Assembly: GCA_013364255.1 (NCBI GenBank) | Contig: CP054936.1 | Location: 62,001-126,000, forward strand | DNA from: Streptomyces seoulensis | GTDB lineage: Bacteria; Actinomycetota; Actinomycetes; Streptomycetales; Streptomycetaceae | Length of the DNA stretch: 64,000 bases | Direction: 5' to 3' | In this document: positions 1-8,553 of the stretch, piece after piece | Layout of the letters: each line of letters starts with the position of its first letter | Position numbering within the stretch: the stretch's first letter is position 1 | Notes under the pieces: generated by a model | The model's input: only the letters and a program-made list of their open reading frames with translations | Told to the model about the DNA's origin: nothing | Databases searched by the model: none | Program-made: the position numbers and the translations under genes

Positions 1-2094
1 AACGCGGTCGACGAGGTGCGTGCCCTCGCGTCCGACCGGGCCGGGCCCGCCGACGTCGCGGTGACCGGTCCCGCCGGGATCGCCACCGACACCGTGAAGG
101 TCTTCAGCGGCGGTGACAGGGTCCTGCTGCTGGCCACCATCGTGCTCGTTCTGATCATCCTGCTGGCGATCTACCGCTCACCCCTGCTGGCGCTCGTGCC
201 GCTTCTCGCCGTGGGCGTGGCGATGCGCGTGGCGGAGACGCTCGGCGCGATTCTCGCGGACGCCGGAGTCATCACGGTCAGCTCCCAGACCGCCTCGATC
301 ATGACCGTGCTGCTGTTCGGGGTGGGCACGGACTACGCGCTGATCATCACCGGTCGCTACCGCGAGACCCTGCTCGACGAGCCAGACCGCGCTCGCGCGA
401 TGCAGACCGCCGTGCGCCGCACCGCCGAGTCCGTCCTCGCCAGCGCCTCAACCATCGTGCTCGCCATGTTCGCCCTGCTCGTGGCCGTCTCCCCGGCGCT
501 TCACGGCTTCGGACCGTACCTCGCTCTGGGCGTGGCCGTCATGGCGCTGGTGGCGTTCACCTTCATCCCCGCTCTGGTCCTCCTGCTGGGCAGGGGCGTC
601 TTCTGGCCCGGGGGCGTGGACAAGGCCGCCGAACGCAGTCGCGGCGCAGGCATCTGGCACCGCGTCGCCGCCCTGGTCGCGCGGGCCCCCGCCAAGGTGG
701 CCTCGGCCGTGATCGCACTCCTCGTGGTGCTGAGCGCGGGGCTGCTCGGTTACCAGGAGAGCTTCAACACCCTCAGCGGCTTCCGCGCCGCCACCGAGTC
801 GGAGCAGGGGCAGCACCTCATCCAGGAGGAGTTCGGGCCCGGCGAGATCGCTCACAGTACCGTCGTCGTCCGTTCCCACGACAACCTGCGCTCCAGCCCC
901 GCACGCGCCTACATCGCCACCGCGCTCACCGACGCCGAGCACGTCAGCCGTGTCCCAGACCCCCGCATGGGCGAGGACGGCAAGACCGTCTTCTACGACG
1001 TCGTCCTCGACCTCGACCCCTACGGCTCGAAGGCACTCGACGCGATCGGTCCCCTCAAGCAGGCCGCACAAAACGCGGCCCACGCCGCCGGAGTGCGGGA
1101 CGCCACGGTGCTCATCGGCGGCGAGACGGCACAGAGCGCCGACATCCGCTCCGCCCTCGACCGCGACACGACCCTTGTCGTGCTCCTGGTCCTGGCCATC
1201 GTCACCGCGGTCCTCGTCCCGCTGCTCCGCTCGCTCCTCGCCCCGCTCTACCTGGTCGCGACCCTGATCCTGTCGTTCCTGGCCACCCTGGGCGCCACCA
1301 CCTTCTTCACCGTGACCGTCCTCGGTGACGACGGCATCGGCAACCGCGTCACCGCGTACATCTTCGTCTTCCTCGTCGCGCTCGGCGTCGACTACAACAT
1401 CTTCATCATGAGCCGGTTCAAGCAGGAACTGCGCACCCAGCCACCGGCGAAGGCGATCACCGCCGCCCTGACCCGCACCGGCGGCGTCGTCTCCTCCGCG
1501 GGCCTCATCCTCGCGGCGACCTTCGCCGTCCTGATGACCCAGCCGATCCGCGAACTGTTCCAGTTCGGCTTCGCCATGGCCTTCGGCATCCTGCTGGACA
1601 CCTTCCTCATCCGCCCGCTCCTGGTCCCCGCCATCGTCCGCCTGCTAGGCGACCGCGCCCTGTGGCCCACACGCCCAGGCACCCCGCAGACACCTTCCAC
1701 ACCCACCCCCGAACCGCCTTCCACCGACGTGCCGGCCGCACGGACCTCCGACGCCGGATCCGCGCGTCTGCTGCGCGCGTTCACCTGGATCGCGATCACC
1801 GAAGCATGCACGTGGGCAGGCCTGCTGGTCGGGATGTACCTCAAGTACATTCCCGAGACCACCGAACTCGGCGTACGGATCTTCGGCTCCCTCCACGGTG
1901 CCGCCTTCATCGTCTACGTGTCCCTGACCGTCCTGGTCGCGATCCGGCTGAAGTGGCGGCTGAGCCGGACCACGATCTTCGCCCTGCTGGCCGCCGTACC
2001 CCCGTTCATGACTGTCGCGTTCGAGATCTGGGCCCGCCGCACCGGCAGGCTCTCTCAGCCGGCTTCGGCCGTGAGTCCGGCTCCAGCCCTGTAA
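1..2094 (+). CDS. MMPL family exporter with C-terminal DUF3817 (5' end outside window)
   Basis: The reading frame is open from base 1, so this is the 3' part of a gene that starts upstream. Two blocks of hydrophobic segments (about residues 35-215 and 380-550) flank a soluble domain, the layout of RND-type MMPL proteins that export lipids or hydrophobic compounds across the actinobacterial membrane. The second block keeps acidic residues in its membrane helices (ALGVDYNIF). After a Pro/Thr-rich linker, residues about 586-680 form a three-helix membrane domain resembling DUF3817 (EACTWAGLLVGMYLKY). DUF3817 usually occurs as a separate small protein, so this is a fusion. The exporter assignment is firm; the substrate is unknown. 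Confidence 0.9.
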   Translation, partial: NAVDEVRALASDRAGPADVAVTGPAGIATDTVKVFSGGDRVLLLATIVLVLIILLAIYRSPLLALVPLLAVGVAMRVAETLGAILADAGVITVSSQTASIMTVLLFGVGTDYALIITGRYRETLLDEPDRARAMQTAVRRTAESVLASASTIVLAMFALLVAVSPALHGFGPYLALGVAVMALVAFTFIPALVLLLGRGVFWPGGVDKAAERSRGAGIWHRVAALVARAPAKVASAVIALLVVLSAGLLGYQESFNTLSGFRAATESEQGQHLIQEEFGPGEIAHSTVVVRSHDNLRSSPARAYIATALTDAEHVSRVPDPRMGEDGKTVFYDVVLDLDPYGSKALDAIGPLKQAAQNAAHAAGVRDATVLIGGETAQSADIRSALDRDTTLVVLLVLAIVTAVLVPLLRSLLAPLYLVATLILSFLATLGATTFFTVTVLGDDGIGNRVTAYIFVFLVALGVDYNIFIMSRFKQELRTQPPAKAITAALTRTGGVVSSAGLILAATFAVLMTQPIRELFQFGFAMAFGILLDTFLIRPLLVPAIVRLLGDRALWPTRPGTPQTPSTPTPEPPSTDVPAARTSDAGSARLLRAFTWIAITEACTWAGLLVGMYLKYIPETTELGVRIFGSLHGAAFIVYVSLTVLVAIRLKWRLSRTTIFALLAAVPPFMTVAFEIWARRTGRLSQPASAVSPAPAL

Positions 2095-2245
2095 CCGCAC
2101 CTCGCAGAGGGACTCCATCGACACGCGGTGAGCCCGCGCAGACAGGCGGTGCGGAAAGCCTCGGCCGCAAGGTGGGCACAGGACCGAGGAATATCGAGTG
2201 GCGACCTTCTGCGACCGTTCGCGAGACCTGCGGGCATCCTTCGTT

Positions 2246-2650
2246 TCAGGTCGCCTGCGTGGCCAGCCCGCGCAGGGCCCGCACGGCAGGTGATCCGGGG
2301 TCAGCCGTCATCAGGACAACCTTCTGGTCGTCCTCGGGCACAAGCAGGACGTCGCACTTCAACCGCAGCGCACCGGCCTCCGGATGGTCCAGAGTCTTGG
2401 TGCGATGCCCGGGAGCGTGGATCGGACGTGCCTCCCAGATCTGCCGGAACTCCTCACTGCCGGCGTGCAGTTCGGCCAGCAGCGCGGTCAGCTGCGGGTC
2501 ATGGGGGTAGCGGTCCGCGGCCCGGCGCAGCCGCGCGACCACGATGTGCCCGAATTCCTCGGCGCTGGAACTCTCGTACGTCCGTCCCTGGCCCAGGAAG
2601 CGGCGTCGGGCCAGGTTCGTCGTCCCGCCTCCGGGATCGGTGCCGAGCCG
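2246..2650 (-). pseudogene. Truncated MmyB-like regulator, ligand-binding half only
   Basis: The C-terminal 135 residues match the end of XRE-MmyB regulators (SEEFRQIWEARPIHAPGH, then KTLDHPEAGAL and a final VRALRGL helix). The helix-turn-helix and the first half of the MmyB domain are missing. The open frame continues upstream into the C-terminus of an IS5-type transposase, so the longer open frame up to 2830 is a chimera created by the insertion and is not a real N-terminus. It lies next to an intact XRE-MmyB gene (3106-3957) and may be the relic of a second unit. No function is expected. Confidence 0.65.
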
Positions 2651-3035
2651 TGGACGGCGTCGAGGACGGGAGTCCCAGCGGTGTGTGGTCCATGCCTGCC
2701 GGATCAGATCGCGCACGGTGATGATCGTGTCGGCGAGGTCGAAGAAGGCGTCTGTGACGGTGGTGCGCCGTGGCAGCGGGCGAGCCGGTGGAAGGCGTTC
2801 TGCCGGGTGTCCGTGCGTTCGGCATGCCACCGCCGACTGGCCCGCACGGGCGCCTTCTCCCCCTTGTGCGCGACGCGTCCGCGCAGGCCGCGTTCGCCGG
2901 GCAGCGCGAGGGGCCTGTCCGAGTCATGACCGGCGTCCAGGCGAACCGTGATGTCGTCGGGTAACGGTCCCGGGCCGTTCGGACGATCCAGGGCCGGGGC
3001 GAGCGACGGGGAGTCGTGGCCGGCCGGCACTGTCC
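2651..3035 (-). mobile_element. IS5-family transposase C-terminal remnant, frameshifted
   Basis: On the minus strand one frame carries LDAGHDSD, a KG-x-APV segment and RWHAERTDTRQNAFHRLARC (about 2940-2773). This is the DDE-transposase pattern around the last catalytic acidic residue (R-W-x-x-E-R-T). A one-base shift near 2768 moves the homology into the next frame, giving TDAFFDLADTIITVRDLIR and THRWDSRPRRRP (2758-2650), the usual C-terminus of IS5-type transposases. The 5' half and both terminal repeats are not recognisable. This is a dead insertion fused at its 3' end to the MmyB fragment. Confidence 0.7.
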
Positions 3036-3105
3036 GGGACACGCCCGAGCTGCACCCGATCTGGAGTGCCGGCCGTCGTTCAGGAAGACGCGGGCGGGCT
3101 GCGGC

Positions 3106-3957
3106 TCACCGCGTGGCAGAGCCGGACGGGGCTCGCTTCTCGCCGGCGTGCAGGGTGCCGAGGAGGGTCAGGGCGTGGGCGGAGGGGCTGGCCGGTTCGG
3201 CGTGGTAGATGACGAGTTGCTGGCCCGGAGCGTCGCGGACGTCGAAGGACTGGTAGGTGAGGGAGAGAGGGCCGACGTCCGGGTGGAGGAGTTGCTTGGC
3301 GTCCTGGGTCTTGCCGCGCACGGTGTGCTGGGCCCACAGCCGCCGGAATGCGGCACTGTGCTCGGTCAGTGTGTCCACGAGGCGTCGCAGGCGCGGGTGC
3401 TCGGGGTCGAAGCCGCTCGCCTGGCGCAGGTTGGCGACAGCTGCGTGGGCGGCCCGGTCCCAGTCTCGGTAGAACTGTCGTCCGGCCGGGTCGAGGAAGG
3501 CCATGCGGGCCAGGTTGTCCGCGGGCGTGAAAGGGACGTAGAGCGCGTCCGCCAAGGCGTTGGCGGCCAGGAGGTCGAGGGTGCGGCTCATGACGAACGC
3601 CGGAGTGTGCGCGTAGCCGTCCATCAGCTGACGCAGCGCGGGACTGACTCGCTCGGTGGCGTGGAGGGAGTCGTGGCCGCCCGGCGACACTCCGGCCAGG
3701 CGGTGCAGGTGATCGCGGGCATCCGTGTCGAGCAGGAGGGCGCGGCTGAGCGCGTCCAGTACCTGTGGCGAGGGGTGCCGTTCGCGTCCCTGCTCAAGCC
3801 GGGTGTAGTAGTCGGCGTTGACGCCGGCCAGGACGGCGACCTCCTCGCGGCGCAGTCCGGCCACTCTGCGCACGCCGTGACTCGCCATGTTGACGTCCTG
3901 TGGCCGCAGGCGGGCGCGGCGTGCGCGGAGGAACTCTCCGAGGTGGTTGTCGTCCAT
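3106..3957 (-). CDS. XRE-family regulator with MmyB-like ligand-binding domain
   Basis: This 283-residue DNA-binding protein starts at ATG 3957 (MDDNHLGEFLRARR), where homology begins; the open frame extends upstream without family similarity. Residues 1-75 form the helix-turn-helix (GLRREEVAVLAGVNADYYTRLEQGRE). Residues about 100-275 form the MmyB-type sensor domain (ANALADALY, YRDWDRAAHAAVANLR, VRGKTQDAKQLLHP). In Streptomyces these proteins usually sit beside and control oxidoreductase or transporter genes. Here the gene diverges from the Atu4866-like/MFS/SDR row, with a 10-bp-arm dyad 32 bp upstream of the start. Repression of the divergent genes is inferred. Confidence 0.88.
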   Translation of the reverse strand: MDDNHLGEFLRARRARLRPQDVNMASHGVRRVAGLRREEVAVLAGVNADYYTRLEQGRERHPSPQVLDALSRALLLDTDARDHLHRLAGVSPGGHDSLHATERVSPALRQLMDGYAHTPAFVMSRTLDLLAANALADALYVPFTPADNLARMAFLDPAGRQFYRDWDRAAHAAVANLRQASGFDPEHPRLRRLVDTLTEHSAAFRRLWAQHTVRGKTQDAKQLLHPDVGPLSLTYQSFDVRDAPGQQLVIYHAEPASPSAHALTLLGTLHAGEKRAPSGSATR

Positions 3958-3988
3958 GGCCTCCAGGCTAGGCGGTGGCCGCTCCCGC

Positions 3989-4013
3989 TTCCTGGGTGTG
4001 CCGCACCTAGGAA
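3989..4013. promoter_or_regulatory. Candidate operator for the XRE-MmyB divergent unit
   Basis: This is an inverted repeat, TTCCTGGGTG-N5-CACCTAGGAA, with ten-base arms and one mismatch. It lies in the 139-bp divergent gap between the XRE regulator (start 3957) and the Atu4866-like gene (start 4097). The position suits control of both promoters. The binding partner is inferred from adjacency only. Confidence 0.45.
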
Positions 4014-4096
4014 GAACCCACCCTGGTACCCCTGCGCTGGCCTGCGCAGACTCGGTCGGGCACAGCACCGGTGCCCCACTGAGGAAGGGAATCTCG

Positions 4097-4384
4097 ATGA
4101 CAGGCGATGCGCGGAGCGAGCGCGGTCCCGGGAACGCCGACGTGGTCGGCATGTGGGTGACCGCGGACGGTCACATCCGGCAGGAGCTGCTGCCGGACGG
4201 TCGCTACGACGAGGCCCGGGGAGACCGGCGCAGCGCGTACACCGGCCGGTACACGGTGACCGGCAGCCACCTCGAATACGTCGACGACACCGGCTTCACC
4301 GCCACGGGTGACATCCGGGACGGCGTGCTCCACCACGAACACCTCGTGCTCTACCCAGAGGACCGGACGCAGAGGCCCTCATGA
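4097..4384 (+). CDS. Atu4866-like small protein
   Basis: This 95-residue protein starts at ATG 4097 behind a GAGGAAGGGA ribosome site. The motif GMWVTADGHIRQELLPDGRY, followed by YTGRYTVTGSHLEYVDDTGF, matches the Atu4866 family of small beta-strand proteins of unknown role. These are often encoded next to SDR or MFS genes under XRE-MmyB control, as here. It is the first gene of a plus-strand row with the MFS transporter and SDR, with gaps of 97 and 80 bases. There is no signal peptide. Confidence 0.75.
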   Translation: MTGDARSERGPGNADVVGMWVTADGHIRQELLPDGRYDEARGDRRSAYTGRYTVTGSHLEYVDDTGFTATGDIRDGVLHHEHLVLYPEDRTQRPS

Positions 4385-4481
4385 GCAAGCGCGGCAACGT
4401 CGTTTCCCGCGCCCCTGGATACGGAGTCCGCCTCGGTGCGGGCCCTGTTCCGCTCAACCGTCCCCGGAGGAAGGCAGAGCA

Positions 4482-5918
4482 ATGAAACAGACTGACGGAA
4501 TCGCCACCGCCGCCGGCGAGACCGGGGCCGTCGCGAAGGTTCAGCCGACACCCGGCACGCCAGCCCTGCTGGTGCTGTGCGCGGCTCATTTCATGGACGC
4601 GATCGACCTGTCCGACGTGGGTGTGGCCCTGCCCGCGATCCAGCATGACCTCCACATGGCGTCGGGCTCCCTGCAATGGGTCGTGTCCGCCTACGCCCTT
4701 GGCTACGGCGGGTTCCTTCTCCTGGGCGGCCGGGTTGCCGATCTGTTCGGCCGACGCCGCGCCTTTATGACCGCGGTCGTCGTCTTCGGCGTGGTGAGTG
4801 TGTTGGGGGCACTCGCTCCGACCGGTGGCCTGCTGGTCGCGGCGCGGCTGGTGAAGGGGATCGCCGCGGGCTTCCTGGCCCCGGCGGCCCTTTCCCTGAT
4901 CACCACGAACTGGCCGGAGGGCCCACGGCGCGGCCGTGCTCTGGGGTGGTACGCCACCGCCGGGGCCTGCGGCTTCGTCGGAGGGCTCGTTCTCGGTGGC
5001 GTGCTGACCGAAGTGTCGTGGCGTCTCGTCCTCGCGCTTCCGGTGCCCATCGCCGTGGCGGCGCTGCTCGCGGGGCTTCGCCTGCTTCCGGAGGACCGCC
5101 GGGGCGGCACCCGCGAGAAGCTCGACGTTCCCGGTGCGCTGACGGCCACCGCAGCTCTGATGCTCCTGGTCTACGCCCTCACTCAGGCTCCGGCGCATGG
5201 CTGGCTGTCCGCCCGCACTCTCGTCCTCTTCGCTGCCGCGGCCTGCTCGCTCGCCCTGTTCCTCCGCGTCGAGTCCCGCTCACGCAAGCCGTTGGTCCCG
5301 TTGTCCTTCCTCACTCGGCGTGCGACCGCGCGCACCAACCTGACGATCTTCGCGATGTGGGGCGCCTACACGTCGTTCGCGTTCCTCGCCACGCTCTATC
5401 TGCAGAACGTGCTGGGGTGGACGCCGCTGCAGACGGCCGGCGCCTTCGTCCCGCTCGGCCTCGCCAACGGTGCGCTGGCGCCGTTCGCGGGACGGCTCGC
5501 CGCCCGGTTCGGCGTGCACAGGACGATCGCCACCGGGATGCTGCTCCTGGCGCTGTCCTACGCGCTGTTTTTCCGGATCGGCCCCGGCAGCCCATTCCTC
5601 ACGGTGATCCTGCCCGTCATGGTCGTCAACGGGATCGGCACCGCCGCGACGTTCCCCGCGCTGAACATGAGTGCGGTGGCCGGGGTGCCCGACCGGGACC
5701 AGGGGCTGGCGGGAGCCTTGCTCAACACCTTCATGCAGATCGGCGGTGCTGTCGTCCTCGCCCTCGTCACCGCGGTCGTCGAAGCCGAACAGCAGGCGGA
5801 CCGCTCCGACCCTCTGGCGGGCTACACCCCTGGCACCGCTGTCATCGTCGCCGCCGTGCTCGCCGGCCTGGGCGCCGCCCTGCTCGTCCGGCACCGGACC
5901 GACAGCCGGAACCTCTGA
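4482..5918 (+). CDS. MFS transporter, DHA2-like drug/proton antiporter
   Basis: This is a 478-residue polytopic membrane protein; ATG 4482 follows GGAGGAAGG with good spacing. The first helix (LLVLCAAHFMDAIDLSDVGVAL) and the loop GGRVADLFGRRRAF give the MFS signature, and the length and hydrophobic pattern fit the 14-helix DHA2 drug:H+ antiporters. The likely role is proton-coupled efflux of a small hydrophobic compound. It lies between the Atu4866-like gene and the SDR on one strand, so co-transcription under the divergent XRE-MmyB regulator is plausible. The substrate cannot be read from sequence. Confidence 0.88.
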   Translation: MKQTDGIATAAGETGAVAKVQPTPGTPALLVLCAAHFMDAIDLSDVGVALPAIQHDLHMASGSLQWVVSAYALGYGGFLLLGGRVADLFGRRRAFMTAVVVFGVVSVLGALAPTGGLLVAARLVKGIAAGFLAPAALSLITTNWPEGPRRGRALGWYATAGACGFVGGLVLGGVLTEVSWRLVLALPVPIAVAALLAGLRLLPEDRRGGTREKLDVPGALTATAALMLLVYALTQAPAHGWLSARTLVLFAAAACSLALFLRVESRSRKPLVPLSFLTRRATARTNLTIFAMWGAYTSFAFLATLYLQNVLGWTPLQTAGAFVPLGLANGALAPFAGRLAARFGVHRTIATGMLLLALSYALFFRIGPGSPFLTVILPVMVVNGIGTAATFPALNMSAVAGVPDRDQGLAGALLNTFMQIGGAVVLALVTAVVEAEQQADRSDPLAGYTPGTAVIVAAVLAGLGAALLVRHRTDSRNL

Positions 5919-5998
5919 CACAGGCGCCCTTCCCCACTGCGAAGCCACCCGTCGCCGGGCGCCGGCACCCGATCACCACCCCATCAGGGAGTACCCGC

Positions 5999-6775
5999 AT
6001 GACCTCCATGTCCTTGTCCGTCGAAGCCGTCGAGACTGCCGAGTTCGCTGGAAAGACCGCCCTCGTCACCGGCGCCGCGCGCGGCATCGGCAAGGAGACC
6101 GTGGCTCTCCTCCATGCCCGCGGCGCACACGTCGTCGCCCTCGACCTGCGCCCCGAACTGGCCTCGCTGGCGCAGGAGTTTCCCGGGGTCGTGACAGTGA
6201 CCGGTGATGTCACCGTGGAAGAGACCGCCTCCCGCGCGGTCGAGTCAGCCGTCGACGCTTTCGGCGGACTGGACATCCTGGTCAACAACGCGGGACGCAC
6301 TCTGAACAAGCCCGTCACGCACACCACGGCCGAGGACTGGGACAGCGTCATGGACGTCAACGCCCGTGGCGCCTTCTTCTTCGCCCGCGAGGCCTTCCGG
6401 GCCCTGGCGGAGCGCGGGGGCGGCGCCATCGTCAGTACCGGTTCCTACGCGTCTGCCGTCGGCCTGCCCGAGGGGGTCGCCTACAGTGCGTCGAAGGGTG
6501 CGCTCGCCCAGGTGACGAAGGTACTGGCCCTGGAGGGCGGCCCCCTGGGCATCCGCGCGAACCTCGTCGCCGCGGGCGTCGTCGAGACCGACTTCCTCGA
6601 CACCTTCCGCCTCGACAGCCGCGCCTATCTGGCGTCCTTCGGGAACCTCCACCCCCTGGGCAGGGTGGCGCGGCCGCGCGAGATCGCGGAAGTCCTGTGC
6701 TTTCTGGTCTCCCCGCGATCCTCTTTCGTCACGGGCGCCGTACTGGCCGCGGACGGCGGCTTCACGGCGGCATGA
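5999..6775 (+). CDS. Short-chain dehydrogenase/reductase
   Basis: This is a 258-residue classical SDR. ATG 5999 is preceded by a CAGGGA element. The cofactor motif is TGAARGIG (residues 24-31), NNAG is at 96-99, and the catalytic residues are S149, Y162 and K166 (YSASK). The C-terminal strand VTGAVLAADGGF is typical. It is predicted to carry out NAD(P)H-linked oxidation or reduction of an alcohol or ketone in the cytosol. It ends the Atu4866/MFS/SDR row. The pairing with an efflux pump suggests detoxification of a carbonyl compound, which is inference. Confidence 0.9.
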   Translation: MTSMSLSVEAVETAEFAGKTALVTGAARGIGKETVALLHARGAHVVALDLRPELASLAQEFPGVVTVTGDVTVEETASRAVESAVDAFGGLDILVNNAGRTLNKPVTHTTAEDWDSVMDVNARGAFFFAREAFRALAERGGGAIVSTGSYASAVGLPEGVAYSASKGALAQVTKVLALEGGPLGIRANLVAAGVVETDFLDTFRLDSRAYLASFGNLHPLGRVARPREIAEVLCFLVSPRSSFVTGAVLAADGGFTAA

Positions 6776-7355
6776 TCCACCGCCCGGTCGCCCGTCGGCG
6801 ATCATAGGAACATCTGTTCCTTATGTAGTGCACCGGTGCGTCGAACAGCCGACCGCCGGACACGAGGCCCTGTTCAGTCCTCGGCTTCGCACCGCACCTG
6901 GCGGCGCTGCGCGATCCCACGGCGCGCGCTGCCCCAGCGGGGCACCGACCCCGGGCCGGGCGGTGCCGCCCCGCTTCGCCGGGCCGCGGGCCGCCGCCCG
7001 CCTCGACGCCCTCCTGGAAGGAATGACACGCACACACTGCTCTCCCCGGACCAGGAACCGCCCGAGGTGACCCCCTCCTCGCGGTCGGCGGTTTGGTGAC
7101 GCTGCCGCCGGCCGGTCCCTTCCTCGCTCGGGTGGAGCCGCGCCGGGCCGTCACCACGGTGGGCGCTCTCGTAGGCGGCGGCCTCGCCGCGGTGGCGACC
7201 GGCTTCGCTTCCGGCGCGTTTCAGGTCACCATCGATACCGACGGCCGCGGCCGCCGGGTGGGGCACGAGCCGGTCGCCGCAACAACGAACGAAGACATCG
7301 AGATGCCGTGTTCCATGAGCGGCGGCGAGAAAGCCGGGGACGCGTGCCCGGGAGT
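6776..7355. other. 580 bp without a recognised gene
   Basis: No open frame here has a recognisable family. A plus-strand frame from 7093 has a hydrophobic stretch (VGALVGGGLAAVATGFASG) that could be a membrane-protein scrap, but it lacks a convincing start and does not continue as a domain. Confidence 0.4.
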
Positions 7356-7391
7356 CCCCGCGGGCGAGACATCTGTGCCTCGCCCGCGGGG
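7356..7391 (-). terminator. Strong hairpin terminator after the chitinase gene
   Basis: This is a perfect inverted repeat with arms CCCCGCGGGCGAG and CTCGCCCGCGGGG and a ten-base loop. It lies nine bases past the chitinase stop codon on the minus strand. There is no T-run, as is usual for Streptomyces terminators. Confidence 0.75.
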
Positions 7392-7399
7392 CGCCGCGC

Positions 7400-8290
7400 T
7401 CAGCAGTAGAGGTTGGCGCCGGCCGTCGTGCCCAGGATCTGTACGAACCGCTGATAGGCGTCCACCCGGCTCTGTACCTGTGCGGGATTCTTGCCGTCGC
7501 ATTCCAGCGATCCGTTGATGCTGCGGATCGTCTGGCCGAAGCCGGCGCCGTTGACCATCGCGTTGTGGGGCGTCATCGTGCCGGGCCCGGACTGCGTGTT
7601 CCAGTACCAGAGGCCGGTCTTCCAGGCGACGGAGGCGTCGGTCTGGACCAGATTGGGGTTGTGCAGCAGATCGATGCCGAGCGCGTCGCCCGCGGCCTTG
7701 TAGTTGAAGTTCCAGCTGAGCTGGATGGGGCCGCGCCCGTAGTAGGCGGACTGACCCGCCGGACAGCCGTACGGCTGGCTCCAGTCGCAGTAGTGCGAAT
7801 AGTTCGCGGTGTTCTGCTCGACGACGTAGACCAGTCCGCCGGTCTCGTGGCTGACGTTGGCGAGGAAGGCGGCGGCCTCCTGCTTCTTGGTGGTGTCGCT
7901 GCCGGTGTTGGCGAAGGCGGGGTAGGCGCTCAGCGCGGCCTTGAGGCCGGCGTAGGTGTAGAAGGAATTTCTGCTCGGGAACATCTGGTTGAACTGCGCT
8001 TCGCTCACGGGGAAGGTGCCCGAGGGGTTCGTGGGACCGCTCTCGCAGGCGTACGGGTCCCAGTACCAGGTGCTGATGGTGGGGTCGTAGCCCGGATTGT
8101 CGTGCTCGGCGATGTAGGTCCGGCCGTCCGTGTAGCGGACGATGTCGCCGGTGACGTACGACTTGCCGGCCGTCCAGCTCGGGTAGCTCGAACAGGACGC
8201 GGCGGACGCGCCTGTGGCCGGCAGCATCATCGGTGCGGCGGAGCCGATCACGATCGCGGCCATGAGGGCGGACAGGTGGCGCTTCGGCAC
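7400..8290 (-). CDS. Secreted GH19 chitinase with N-terminal chitin-binding module
   Basis: This is a 296-residue exported enzyme that hydrolyses beta-1,4 bonds in chitin. GTG 8290 is chosen because AAAGGAAG lies just upstream and a Sec signal peptide follows (VPKRHLSALMAAIVIGSAAP, cleavage near ASA-AS at 31). Residues about 32-82 resemble a CBM5/12 module (WTAGKSYVTGDIVRYTDG...WYWD). The GH19 domain follows, with catalytic candidates E149 (SHETGG) and E158 (VVEQNTANY) and the signature YYGRGPIQLSWNFNY. A DasR-like dre element lies 127 bp upstream of the start and a perfect hairpin follows the gene, so it is probably monocistronic and under N-acetylglucosamine-responsive control. Confidence 0.93.
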   Translation of the reverse strand: MPKRHLSALMAAIVIGSAAPMMLPATGASAASCSSYPSWTAGKSYVTGDIVRYTDGRTYIAEHDNPGYDPTISTWYWDPYACESGPTNPSGTFPVSEAQFNQMFPSRNSFYTYAGLKAALSAYPAFANTGSDTTKKQEAAAFLANVSHETGGLVYVVEQNTANYSHYCDWSQPYGCPAGQSAYYGRGPIQLSWNFNYKAAGDALGIDLLHNPNLVQTDASVAWKTGLWYWNTQSGPGTMTPHNAMVNGAGFGQTIRSINGSLECDGKNPAQVQSRVDAYQRFVQILGTTAGANLYC

Positions 8291-8416
8291 AGAACCACTT
8301 CCTTTGGGCTGCGGGCCGCCCCAGAGGCATGGCGGAGCATGCGTGCATGCCGCCAACAGAGTCGGCCACGGCTCCGGGGCGGCCGCGGTGAGGGGTGTGG
8401 GGCCACACTCAACCGG

Positions 8417-8432
8417 CTTGGTCTGTACCAGT
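8417..8432. promoter_or_regulatory. DasR-responsive element (dre)-like site upstream of chitinase
   Basis: CTTGGTCTGTACCAGT matches the Streptomyces dre consensus ACTGGTCTAGACCAGT at 12 of 16 positions and keeps the TGGTCT and ACCAGT half-sites. It is placed for promoter control of the chitinase on the minus strand. DasR binding is inferred from known chitinase regulation. Confidence 0.6.
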
Positions 8433-8553
8433 CAAGAGTGCGGCCCGGGAATGGATGACAACGTTGGCAGGAAGTCTTCGGGTGGATGTCCGGAAGGAGT
8501 TGGTCCGCCCGGCCTTCCCGCATCTTCGCCGCCGCCCTCACCGCCCGTCATCG

